NCBI GenBank assembly: GCA_023313575.1
Contig: JAJTTP010000009.1
Coordinates: 1,612,001 to 1,676,000, forward strand
Length of the DNA stretch: 64,000 bases
Direction: 5' to 3'
Source of the DNA: Eutypella sp. D-1
Lineage: Eukaryota > Ascomycota > Sordariomycetes > Xylariales > Diatrypaceae
Shown here: positions 11,055-22,319 of the stretch, piece by piece
How positions within the stretch are numbered: position 1 is the stretch's first letter
Layout of the letters: each line of letters begins with the position of its first letter
Notes under the pieces: model-generated
Seen by the model: only the letters and a program-made list of their open reading frames with translations
Databases searched by the model: none
What the model was told of the DNA's origin: nothing
Position numbers and translations under genes: made by a program

Positions 11055-13205
11055 TTATTTCCCGTTGCCGTTCATGTTGATATTGATAGGCTTCGTGTGG
11101 CCGTTAGTGTGGCCGTTCGCGGTACCGTTCACACCGCCGTTGGCGTGACCGTTGAGGTGGCCGTTGGTGTGGATGCTGGCGTTGTGGTGGCCGTGGCTGT
11201 GGCCGTTGGCATGGCCATTAGCAGTCGCACCGCCGCCACCACCACCGGGCCGCGTCCAGGCCTGCGTCCTCGCGCCGGACCCCGTCCTCGGCGCCGTCCC
11301 CGGCCTCGCCCGCGCGCCGCTGCTGCTGCCGCCCTGGCGCCTCGTCCTGAGCACCCGGTCGAACAGGTTCACGATGAAGATCTGGATGACGAGGACGATA
11401 AGCCGCATGACGCGGTCGTGGAAGCTAGGGCGAAGCCAGTCGTCGTCATCGTCGTCCTTGTCCTTGTCCTTTCCCTTGCCCTTATCCTCGCCCTTATCCT
11501 TGCCGTCCCCGCCGCGCCCCTCCGACTCGGCGAAGCGGAGCTCGAACGGCAGGCGTGCACCCAGGTGCTTGCGCGCGGCGTGTAGACCGCTGCGGACGCC
11601 GTCCTCGTGCGTGCCGTGCCGCGTCCACGCCCCGGCGTAACTGATGCCCCGCGTGTTCTGGATGCGGTGGAGGGCGCGCTGGGCCCGGTGCGCCGCCGCG
11701 TCCTGTACCGGGTGCGCGTAGGTAAAGCGGGCACGCACCGTCTCCGGTCGCGGGAGTCCCGCTCTGCCCCCCGTCGTCGTCGTATTCGTCGTCGTTGCCG
11801 TATCCGCTCCCCCTTCCCCTTCCGCATTCACCACCGTCACTAGCACGTCCCCGAACGCCCGCCGCGGTATGTCCTGCAGCACGTTCATGTTGTACGTCAG
11901 CGACGCCCTCTCCACGTGGACACGCCGTGTCCACGGCCACGACACCAGCATGTAGTTGAGGCTGCTGTCGTGGCGGCCGCCGCTTCCTCCCCTTCCTCCC
12001 CCTCCTGCTGCTGCTCTGCGGGCGCCCCGCCCCGGCAGGAACGAGTCGTCGGAGTGCAGGATGGCGCGGCGCTCGCGCGACCGGAACGCCGACAGGATCT
12101 CCTCTTCCTCCGCGGTCGCCGAGGGCGCGATCATGCGGTACGCCTGGTCGCCGTGGGTGGCGAGGATCACGTGGTCGAAGACGTCGACGCGCCCGTTCTC
12201 GAGGTGCAGCCGTACCCGCCCGTCCTCGTCGTTCGTCAGGTGCTCCACCGGCGTCTTCAGGAACAGGTGGTTCGGCGGGAACCCCCGCATCACCCGGTCG
12301 ATGTACGACTTCGCGCCCCCCTCGAGCGTGCGCCACTCCGCGCTCGCCCCGCTTCCGATGAGATTATGGCTCCGCCTGTAGTCGCCCTAGAAGTTAGCGA
12401 GGAGTTTCTTTCTTCTTCTTTTTACTCTTTAAGAGTCGGGAAAAAGGGGGGGAGGGGGGTTAAGTCTGCAGATCGGGGAATTGGGCTTACATAAGACGGA
12501 CAAACGCCGCCGCGGGTAGTTCGAGCGCGCTGTCGTCGGGGTCCGTACACCACATGGAGGTCACTATCGGGATCAGGTAGCTGTACCGGAAGACGTCCGA
12601 GTACCCCTCCCTGTCCAGGTACTCGCTGATGGTCTCCGAGGGCTCGGTCCTCTCGTCGTAGATCTCGTCCTCCTCCCTGAGCAGGTCGACCGCGAACTGG
12701 TTGAATCGGACGATGTCAAAAGCGAGCCTCCACATCCGCAGCGAGAGCAGGTGGTTCCATCTCTGGCGGAACGCGGCGTCGAGGCTCTCGCCGCCCCACT
12801 CGAACTTCCCATGATCCCGGGAGACGGAGAAGGACATCTCCGTCGGCATGGTGGCAACGTCAATGTTCTTCAGCAGGTTGACGAAATTCGCTATGTACGC
12901 GGTGTGTTAGTAACTTCTTTTTTATGCAGAGATATACGGTCAAACAAGAGGGGTGGCGGGTCCCACGAACGAGAAGTCTTGGCGTTGAACACCATGAAGC
13001 CCGTGTCAACCACGGTCCTGAACTTCCCCCGTTTCCATTCTACCGTGTTCGCGTGGCCGCCGAGCCGGTCGGCCGCCTCGTAGAGGTAGGCGTCGTGGTG
13101 AGTACGGTTGAGGGCATACAGAGCGGCAATGCCAGCGGCGCCACCGCCGACAATGGCGACCCTCTTCCGAGGGACCCAATCGGGTGCGTCACAGGAGGAG
13201 CTCAT
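11055..13205 (-). CDS. FAD-dependent amine-oxidase-like oxidoreductase (COG2907 type) with NGH-rich tail
   Basis: Three exons, 13205-12971, 12890-12491 and 12375-11055, give 651 aa; phases join TS|PNFVNLL and VRLM|RSHNLIGSG. An N-terminal Rossmann fold binds FAD (VAIVGGGAAG, Gly20-Gly25), followed by YEAADRLGGHANTVE and DTGFMVFN. Further family blocks are IPIVTSMWCT, EWRTLEGGAKSYIDR and DHVILATHGDQAYRMI, and the closing block is YAGAWTRHGTHEDGVRSG. This matches the predicted NAD/FAD-binding family that in bacteria often sits beside DUF1365 and cyclopropane-fatty-acid synthase genes; neither neighbour is present here. After the catalytic region come a Lys/Asp-rich segment, a hydrophobic stretch (about 535-553, RLIVLVIQIFIVNLF) and a roughly 50-residue tail built of Asn-Gly-His and Asn-Gly units. 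Substrate unknown. The start is ATG 13205; the upstream in-frame start candidate is a GTG. Confidence 0.87.
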
Positions 13206-15710
13206 CGGTGCCTTGATATGTGGAAACAATTGCTTATACTCTAAGGACGACAGAAGCACAAAATGGGAGACTGCTGAATTTTCCGCAGGAGACGTAATCT
13301 AAGGGGGGGTCCGATCGTATGAGGGACTTCATGTAAAGGTTACACCACGGAGAAAGGCAGTTATGACAACTATATAGAAGAGGGACTGAGATGCAGGCCG
13401 TGCATAGATAGTCCCTTGTGGCGTCATCCGCCTCGGCTCCTCATGGACGCCTCAAAAAAAGGAACTGGGCGCGCATGCGCCGCCAGCTGTATTGTTGCGT
13501 CACCATCGTAAATAAAACGGCGTGCCTGTGCTACTACCTATGAGGGACGACGATGAGGGTCTTCGAAACACCACCCCTGAGGTTGAACGTAGTCGAGCAT
13601 GTGATGAGCTAGCTAGGGGAAACTAGAACCACCCTGACGTGGCAGGGCAACGGCGGGAATGGTTCGCAAAGATCCCGACCAAGTCATTGCCGTCCGTCCT
13701 CGGGATGGCAGCCGGTGACAAGTTAGCTTTAGACTCGTGTCGAGACCTCTTGGACGGAAGGGGGCTGGGCAAAACAAAGGGGGTCGAAAGAGAATTGAGA
13801 GAGGAAGAAAGAAAAAAAAAGCTACGAAAATATCCACCATAACCTGCAGATGCCCCGGGGGGAAAGAGGGACCACATGGGCGGACCGAGTACGTTATTTC
13901 CTTTCACATGTCTGGCTCCCATTCGGAATTTAGTCATCTACGGGTAAGACGGTCCAATAAGAGGATTCTGGGCTACTTAGGTAGTTCAGGATGAAGCAGA
14001 AAGCGGACGAGCTATTATAATCAAGCAGGCTCGTATGGGTTCGGATGGACTTATCAAGAGGACCCCCCGGGAACTCGACTTATACCTGAGACGTCTTAAG
14101 GCCTATGCACCGCACCACCACCCCTCCCCTGCCCACTTTACGCCTAACCATTCGACTTTGGTGTTTTTTTTTTTCGACCTCTCGACAATTTGCATTGACT
14201 CAACTCACGGTGATCTGGGCAAAAAAAAAAAAAAAAACTCGCCGCAAAAACTGGATCCCGGCTTTTCTCCCTCTTCTTACGAGCCGAGACGTGGTGTGGG
14301 CTGTGCAGAGGGTGCAGGAAAGTTGCAGGGCTGACGCCCCGAGGCGTGTCCCATGTCTTTGGATTTCCGATGACTGTGTGAATGAATGCACCGAGGGCCC
14401 GAGGCGAATTGTGCGAATTATTTACTATGTACAACAAACACACCACCACCCACCACCACGTGGCGGGTCTACGAGGGACCTCACGAAGATGCCCAATCCG
14501 ACAGGAACGTGGAATGACAGAAACAATTTATACACTAACTATGGTGAAATATATTAAATCGGTTTGTGTGGCTCATTATGTGCCGAGATAAAAACATACA
14601 GCACAGAACGGGTGGCAGTACAAAGAGATAAGAAAAAAAGACAAGGAAAAAAATGTCGAGGCTCAACGGGACCGAATACTCAATGATGCGGTGGTTAAAG
14701 AACCAAACGCACCTAGTACCCAATTCTTAGAAGCTCCGGTGTTAGTCTGCCCGGCTAATACAACTCTACGCCTGTGAAGATATAGAAAACTTTGGTCGTA
14801 GAGCCTAATTATCTGCTTCCGGGGGATTCAACTTTCATGAAGAGAAAAGAAGAAGAAGGAAAAATTCATGTCGCCAACCAATGCGAAGAAATTTATTATT
14901 ACCCGTAACGGAAATCGGGACAGTAGGCGGGCTTGGCCTGGAGGGGCTGAGGGGCTGATGGGGCTAATGGGGGGTTGATGGGGCTGACTTTAGAGATGGC
15001 TGGGATGTGGCTGGTGTGGCTGGTGTGGCTGGAGTATGAATTTATGGTGCCTGTTAAACCCACCTAGGTTCGTCTTGTATGTACCTTAAAATATCCCTGT
15101 TATAGTTCCAGTAACCAATCAGATTAGAGTATAGGTGTTTCTGGTTAAGTCATTAGCCCCAGATGGTTTTGGAATAGTTCTATTACATACTACCTAAGTA
15201 CTAACTTAGTTGATACTTACTCTGCTACTGTAGGTATGTATGGAGTTAATGCAATGCAACCTATCATCATCCTTCATCCCTCATCCCTCATCCACCATCT
15301 TCCACCATACACCATACACCATACACCATCCCATCTTCCTATCCAGTCAACCACCCAGTCTATCGCTTGCGACGCTCATATACCAGGCAACAACACCTAT
15401 CAACACACCTAACGACGACAGACTGCATACGTCAGTCATATCTCTCTCGCCTCGCGAATAGATCGACCACTTGATAACATCGAACAGGAAAAGGAACCAG
15501 CGAAGAAAGAAAGACAAGCTTAGAAGCCTAGAGAGTGGCGAAGAATTGAGACGCAGAAGCAGACCCTCACTTACTCACTTATTTACTCACATTCACTCCG
15601 ACGACGACCGATCGACCAACCAGCCAACCAACCAACCAACCAGACGCTCATTCGCTCACTCACTCACCCCTCCCCCCCGTAGTGCAGCACCCCGTGATCC
15701 GAACCCGCAT

Positions 15711-15741
<31 letters not shown>

Positions 15742-15749
15742 ATCTCATC
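13206..15749. other. divergent intergenic region, no gene seen
   Basis: This is a shared upstream region of the amine-oxidase-like gene (-) and VTI1 (+). It includes a T run (14162-14174) and an A run (14221-14238). A G-rich block at about 14930-15040 has repeated GGGGCTG and GTGGCTG units. Closer to VTI1 are repeated CATCC and ACCATAC units (15270-15335) and a CCAA repeat (about 15616-15640). The part nearest VTI1 is probably its long 5' leader. No conserved coding sequence was recognised. Confidence 0.5.
15708..15736. repeat. (CATC)n repeat in the VTI1 leader
   Basis: Seven tandem CATC tetranucleotides end 13 bases before the VTI1 start codon, so the repeat is expected to be transcribed in the 5' UTR. 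Length changes here would alter leader length only. Confidence 0.9.
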
Positions 15750-16607
15750 ATGGCGAACCCGCTCGACACGGACGCCGGCTCCGAGCTATTCAGCTCCTAC
15801 GAGACCGAGTTCAAACTCGTCCAGGCCGACCTGACCCAGAAACTGGACCAGATCCCCGAGCTGAGCGGCGAACCGCGCAAGGCCGCCATCAACCAGGCCG
15901 AGCGCGCCCTGGAGGAGGCCGATGAATTGGTATGAATAACCAAGAGGAAGAAGAAGAGGCGCAATCCCACTGACCATCACAACAGCTAGGTCAGATGCGG
16001 CTCGAGAAGCAGAACATCCCATCGTCGTCGCGCACGAAGGTGAACCAGCGGTTCCGGAACCACGAGTCGGACGTCGACAAGGCGCGGCGGCGTCTGCGGT
16101 CGCTAGCCGAGGACCGCGCCGCGCTGTTCGGGTCGCGGTACACGGACGACCCATCGTCCGGGGGCGCCGCCGACACCCAGCTCGAACAGCGCCAGCAGCT
16201 GCTCGCGGGCACCGAGCGCCTCGACCGCAGCTCCCAGCGCCTGCGCAACTCCCAGGCCCTCGCCAACGAGACCGAGGCCATCGGCGCCCACACCCTCGGC
16301 GAGCTCGCCCAGCAGCGCTCCCGCATCCAGAACGTCAACGAGCGCTTCCTCGAGAGCGAGACCTACGTCGACCGGAGCGTCAAGACCCTGCGCGGCATGG
16401 CGCGTAGGTAACGTCTTCCCCTTCCCCCCTTCCTAGTTGTGTGTGCGGATGTCGGGTGTACATGCGTGTATATATGTGTGTGTGTGTTTGTGCTTTTGTG
16501 CTAACTTTGAAACCTCCAGGATGGCTACGAATCGGGTCATCACCATCGCCATCATCACCGTCCTCGTGATCCTCATTATCGCCGTGATCTGGGCCAAGTT
16601 CCGATGA
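15750..16607 (+). CDS. VTI1: v-SNARE Vti1 (Qb-SNARE)
   Basis: Three exons, 15750-15929, 15986-16407 and 16520-16607, give 229 aa. The introns are 56 and 112 bp and phase-consistent. The N-terminal Habc-type region begins FSSYETEFKLVQADLTQKL and contains the VTI1 N-domain pattern, including QAERALEEADEL and the RSRY-like segment (FGSRYTDD). The Qb-SNARE heptad region covers about residues 140-200 (LANETEAIGAHTLGELAQQR…VKTLRGMARRM). A C-terminal tail anchor (VITIAIITVLVILIIAVIW) is followed by only four residues. Vti1 pairs with several syntaxins in Golgi, endosome and vacuole fusion. The ATG is the first in frame and has a good context (atcATGGCG). It is convergent with RRP12. Confidence 0.96.
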
Positions 16608-17369
16608 TGGAGATATTGTTGGCCCTCCCCTTTTGCTTTTCACTTTGCCCCTTTCGCGTTCTCTCTCTCACCCCCGGGACCCACAGACGGTGGTGGATGT
16701 TCAGCCGAAAAGTCTTGTTCCTGGATGAGCGAGCGGAACACACACACCCGTCGTGGAAACGAGAAACTTGTTTTGTATCCTATATAGCCTCCATCCCCTG
16801 TATTGATTGGTTCCTGTTCTTCTTCTTTTGATTTGGTACGGCGTCTGGGCGGATCGAATCGGTTTTCGTATAGGAGGGAGGGAATTATATCGTTCTTTTT
16901 TTTCTCTTTTCTTTTCTTCTTCCAAGATACGCGACCTGATGTAATGAAAATATCGTATCGTTATAATGATATTACTTTACTTTATCATCAAAATACCGTT
17001 TTTCCTCCCGACTTCCTCATGCTTAAAAAAAAAGGCTCACCTAGATAGATGTCTACTTGAGCAATAGTTAAAAATCGCTTCGGGTCTGAATGAGAATGGG
17101 AAATCCTGTAGGTCTGTAATTGATGAAGAAACGTTCGTTCATTTTTATCTTGTTCCATTTTGAACTCCCATGCAGTCATCCATCCATCCATCCAGATGTC
17201 GGCCAAACATCAGCATACATAACATACGTATACGCATACGCCATAAAAGCTAAGTCGTAATAGAGAAAGAAAGACAACCCAGCCAGCCAAGTAGGATAGA
17301 AAAAAGGAGTAAAAAAAGGGGGCTAGGTAAGGTTAGGTATCAAGACACACACAGTTGCCACCCCCACAT
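16608..17369. other. convergent 3' intergenic region, no gene seen
   Basis: This region lies between the VTI1 and RRP12 stops. It holds T-rich tracts (16890-16922) and other A/T-rich 3'-UTR-like sequence, with a CCATC repeat at about 17176-17192. No coding sequence was recognised. Confidence 0.6.
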
Positions 17370-20300
17370 TCACCTCCTGCCACCACCACCACCACCACCG
17401 CCGGCCCTCGGCTTACCCACCCTCGCGCCACCGCCAAACCCACCCCCGCGACCACGGGCGCCAAACCCACCACCACCACCGCTGAACCCCCGCCTCTTCT
17501 CAACACCGAGGCCAGGGCGTCCGGCACTTATACCACCCCTGCCCCTGCCCCTCCCCCTCCCACCAGCATCTCCACCCCTACCGCCTCGGAACCCACCTCC
17601 GCGGGAGCGGGGACTAGCGCCTCCGCGGGCCTTATTATTATTCCTGATAGCGGACGCGACGTCCTTCTCATCGACATCCATACCATCGCCCTCGTCGTCG
17701 TCGTCGGCGCCGGCGTCGTCGCGCCGTCGGTTGGAGAACTTGAGACGGCCGCGCTGGCCGCGCCGACCGACGTCTTTGCCGCGGAGCGCGGCGACGTAGG
17801 CGTTGACGCCGTTTTCGCCCCCTTCCTGCTGCTGGCCCTTGTCTTCGCCGGGTGTGTCGATGACCATGGCGTCGTCGCCGTCGCCGTCGTCCTGGCCGAG
17901 AATCAGCTTGCCGTCGAGATCGGTCTTGGCCCTCGCCTTGTCGGCGGCGCGGCGCGGCTTCCCGGGCTTCGTCGACGAGATGCTGGCGAGTGCCCTGCGG
18001 TCCAGCAGGTCGAGGGGCTCGTCCTCGTCTTCGATAATGTAGGTCCTGCCGCCCTTGTTCTTCTTCCTGCCCTTTCCAGCGCCGTCATCATCGTCGTCGT
18101 CCGAACCGCCGTCCTCCGCCTCCGAGTCGTCGCTACTATACAGCGCCTCGTCGTACTCGCTCTCGAAGCGGCTGCGCCGTCTGCCTCCCTCGGCGGCCTC
18201 TTCATCATCGTCGTCTGAACCCTCTGCCCCCCCGGCCTTAGCCGCCTCCTTCTTCTTCTTGCTGCGCTCCTTGGCCTTGCGGATATTGGCGACGAGCTTG
18301 CGGTCGGCCTCGGGGCAGTGGCGGGTGACTACATCGACGCCGAAGCGGCGGACCATGCGCTCGAGGATGTGCTTGACCTTGGCGCGGAAGTGGCCCTTGT
18401 GCTCGTGGGACCAGACCATGAGGTTCGGGATCAGCGACGGCAGGCGCGGCAGCACCAGGTCCGCCGGCAGGCTAATGACGCACACTTTCACGAACCCCAG
18501 CACGCTCTTGACGATCTCGCGGTTGTTCGACGTCAGGAAGAGGTCCATGGTCTGCACGAGGTCGCCGAGCACGGCGGCGCTGAGCTCCGAACGGAACTCG
18601 TACAGCGCCCGCGTGATCGCCGTGATCGACGCCGAGATCATGTGTGGCGTGCTGCCCGCTAGCCCCGCGCTCACCATCGTGAAGAACTCCTCGATGCTCG
18701 CCGTCACGGACGGCGCGTCCGCGGCCATGTTCGCGATCTTGCTGTTGACGATCACCGTGCCCTTGGCGTCGTCCAGCCGGTGGCCCATGAGCACGAGCAG
18801 GTCGAACGCCGTCGTCCGCGCCTTCTCGTTGTGCTCTTTGCAAGCGATGACGACCTCCGACAGCACCGAGGGGATGAAGTGGAGCGAATCGTCGGGTATG
18901 AAAGGAATTAGCGCCGCGATCGCCGCTAAGCGGTCTCTCCTCGCCGGCGCCGAGACCTTTTCGGCACTGGACAGGAGGAGGCCTTGGAGATCCCCACTTC
19001 GCTCTTTGAGCGCGACCTGGCCAATCTCGGACTCTGCTAGCCGTGGGATGAGCTTGTAGGCTTTCTTCTGTAGCTGCGGGTCGTCGTCCTTCACGATGAT
19101 GAGCGCGGCGATGTTGAAGAGCGGCCCGAAACTCTCCCGCGGCAAGTAGACCGACATCGTGATGACCAGATCCATCAGGGTATGGCTCGTGGACGGCATC
19201 TGATCTTTGGTCTTCTGCGACTTCTTCTCCTGGTCTTTGCTAGCCTCTTCCAGGGAACTTGCCAGCATCTGGCTGACCCGGTCGAATGTCTCGACGAGTT
19301 CATTGTTGGGAGTAATGCTAAGATAGGCATTGATCGTTTGGAGTATGGAGCCCCTGGACTGTGGCAGTGTTTGACTGTAGACGTTAAACAATACCGCCAG
19401 TAGATTGCCGGCAAACCCGCCAAGATATGCGAGGTTCTTCTGCGCATCCTCTTTGCTGACCCGGCTCTGCAGAAGCATATCCTCTTCGTCCTCGATCGAG
19501 GCAATAGCTTGATTCGACTCTACGAGAGCCTTGAGGGCGCGGCAGACGTCCAGTCGGAGGTCGACTTGCTTGTATAGAAGATTCGCTAGCATTTCCGCGA
19601 AGGCCTGGTCGAAAGCCACCGTAAGGTCCAGGGGTAGGTCGCAGTAACCGGGTAGGACAGACCAAGTCTGGTGTACGAGCGTTTCGAAAATCTTTACCTC
19701 CATAGTCTTCGCAGCGTCCCCATGATTGAGCACACGTTGGAACATAGCCTCGCTTAAGGGAATAAACTCCGTTTTGAAGTGTTGGAGATTCGTATTGCTC
19801 GTGTAATCGCGGAGAATAGGCAGCATCCAAGCCCTTCCAGCTTCGCCTTTAACGGGCTTCACTAGGTTGAGCGGCAGAACGCTGAGAACGGCCTCGGGGC
19901 CCATCGCCCGTATTGCTTTGCCAATGACTTCGTCTGCCTCCTTTTTCCCCATGAAAGAGTCGTTGCCTCGGATCTCGCCCACGTTCCTCGCAATCTTGAG
20001 CATGATTGGGTTGGCGCGCCACCGCAGAGCGTCAAACATGGCGCCCAGGACATTGAACGTCTCCATCCACGCCGCCTGGTACCTGACACTAAGCAAATCC
20101 TCGGCGATCTTGGCCAGCTTCTCGAGAACCTTCTCGTCAAAGATGGAAGGCTCCAATATGACTTGGCTGGGAATGCAGTTTGCCATAAATGAAATCAGAC
20201 ACTCCGAAGCGGAGACTCGGATGTTGTGGGACGACGACTCCATGAACTCGGAGATCATCTTGAAGAGCTCGGGTAGTTTTTGGAAAGTTTCTTCGGGATC

Positions 20301-21359
20301 GATCTGCGCAGAGACGTCGTAACCCCGGGAAAGAATGGCGATCCAGGGAGGTAGGAGCTGGGTGTCGTTTGCCGCAGGGCGCATTTCCGATATGATCTCG
20401 AGTAGGCGGGGAAGTTTTGCGGAAGCGACCTCGTCAGCCATTCCCTCAAAAATCATCTCGAAGATATCGAAAACGGCCATAGTCATGTGTTCGTTCCCCC
20501 CCTTGGCAATGCTCAGCAAAAGCTCACATAGCGCCTCAATATTCCTACTGGGCCAGCCACCACTGGCAGCGGCCATGATCTTGACGAGCTGCAGGGCGTG
20601 GATGAGCGCAGGGTCGTTCTCGACCTTCTTGCTCTTCCTGTTCTGGGCGGATTTGGTGGCGATCTCAGTGAGGCTCCGCATAGCGGTCTCGGCGCATAGG
20701 TCGGCGGCGGGATGGTCGAGAGACGGGCTTGGCGGGGGATTCTTGAGAACCTTCCGTAGCGCATCTTGAGCTCGCTTCCTCACTTTCGGCCTATGGTCCA
20801 AGGCCAGATTCAACAGGCCTGCCACGGCTCTCCGGGGACCGATCTCGTTGATGGGGAGTTTCCAGGCGGCGGCATCTTGGGCGATCAGTAGAGACTCGAG
20901 GCAGCCGATGGATGGTTTCAGTAATGGGGCCTCGGCATCAGATAAGAGCAATACCGGGGCGAGAAGAGTCAAGATCTGGGTGAACTTGGATCGTAGGAGT
21001 GGTTGCGGCGCGAAGGGGGTAATGACATCGAGAAGATAAACGACGGAGGGGGTCAATTCTCTGTTGATTTGACCACTGGACACAGACTGATTCAGCAGGG
21101 CGAGCAAGGCGGCAAAATAACCGGTTGGCGTCGGCGGGGTATTCTGTTCGTTCAATGTTTCTTCTACTGCTTTGAGTATCACAACCGTCTAGTAATAAAA
21201 GAAAAAGGAATGCGAAATTGGCAAGTTAGTTAATCATAATTATATCTTCTAAAGACGATCTCTCTTTCATTAAAAGGGACCTGGGCGCATGCATACCTGC
21301 TGTTGGCTTTGAAGATTAGGCGACCGGATCTTGTCCAGTTTCTCTTCCAAGGTGGCCAT
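17370..21359 (-). CDS. RRP12: ribosomal RNA-processing protein Rrp12 (NUC173 domain)
   Basis: Exon 1 (21359-21297) encodes only MATLEEKLDKIRSPNLQSQQQ. A 108 bp intron follows, and exon 2 (21188-17370) carries the rest, 1293 aa in total against 1228 in yeast. The protein is a HEAT-repeat solenoid over most of its length, with the NUC173 region in the N-terminal third. The C-terminal quarter has acidic tracts (DDDDEEAAEGG, DDSEAEDGGSDDDDDD), the family signature EPLDLLDRRALASIS and a long RGG/Gly-rich tail ending in polyglycine. Rrp12 is a karyopherin-like factor for maturation and nuclear export of pre-40S and pre-60S particles, acting in nucleolus and nucleus. The RGG tail suggests RNA contact (inference). 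Several long open frames on the opposite strand are composition artefacts of the GC-rich exon. Confidence 0.96.
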
Positions 21360-22319
21360 CTCGTCAAATTACAGCCTACCTTACTGCATACCTAGGTATA
21401 GAGCTGTAGATGTAGTCGAGAAAGTTTCCCGGTTGAAGACTTGCGCATACGGGAGAGTCTTAGAGAGCGATCCGATAACTTTTTTGTGCTTATCTTATCT
21501 TATCTCCATCACCACCCCACCAAATCACTGCAGGCTTGTATGTATATTCTACTGTACTTTCCTAATTAGCGTCCCTCCAAGGTTAGCACCTGGTTATAGC
21601 GAATAGTAATACTCCTTCTCCCTACTATGTACGTACCTAAGTAGGTTAACTCATAGCGAGGTTATAGGGGGGGGCTCCCGTATAATACGCCCAGTTAGCC
21701 AGTAAGAGAAAAGCTGATTTGGTAATGAAGTATTTCCTTGTAATGGTAGCATGGAATAAAGTTTCATAGTTATCACTACTGGCTAATCGTACCGTACTAC
21801 CTACATACCTACTTACTTAGCAGTAGCCCATCTACCCGACCTAGTAGTATAGGTAGGCAGTATAGGTAACTTACTGGATATAAAAATGTCGTCACAAGCC
21901 ATCGTCAACCCCCACATCACCATCAACCGCCACCACCACCGCCCGTACTGTCTTTCTCAACCTATAACGGGGGGGCAAAAACAAGCGCCGAGTCTATGCA
22001 AAGTCCATACAGACAGAGACCCCATCATCGTGTATAATCCCAAAACGCTCTTCCTCGTACGTAGTCTCTCTCGGTGGTTCAAAACCAGACCCAGTGCACT
22101 CCCCTCCCCCTTCCCCCCCATTACTAAGTGAATAGGAAAATGTGGTGTGTGAATCTTTTATGATCCTCCTCATAGACGCGTAGGCGCATAAGACGCATTT
22201 TCTAACATTATTCCACCTTCCACCCTTTCTCCAAAATTCAGGAAAAGGCCTCGAGAGAAGGGTATATTCTTTTTCTTTTTTCTCTCTCTCTCTTTCTTCT
22301 TCTTCTCTTTCTCGTTCTT
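21360..22319. other. intergenic between RRP12 (5') and SEC17 (3'), no gene seen
   Basis: This is the promoter side of RRP12 and the 3' side of SEC17. TACCTA/TAGGTA tracts occur at 21640-21660 and 21795-21865. A pyrimidine-rich tract (about 22265-22320) abuts the SEC17 stop on the + strand and corresponds to a purine-rich 3' UTR. No conserved coding sequence was seen. Confidence 0.6.

Noticed and set aside
17355..19059. Long plus-strand open frames (287 and 334 codons) opposite RRP12
   Set aside because: They are antisense to a well-supported RRP12 exon, have compositional rather than protein-like sequence, and mirror its Gly/Asp-rich codons.
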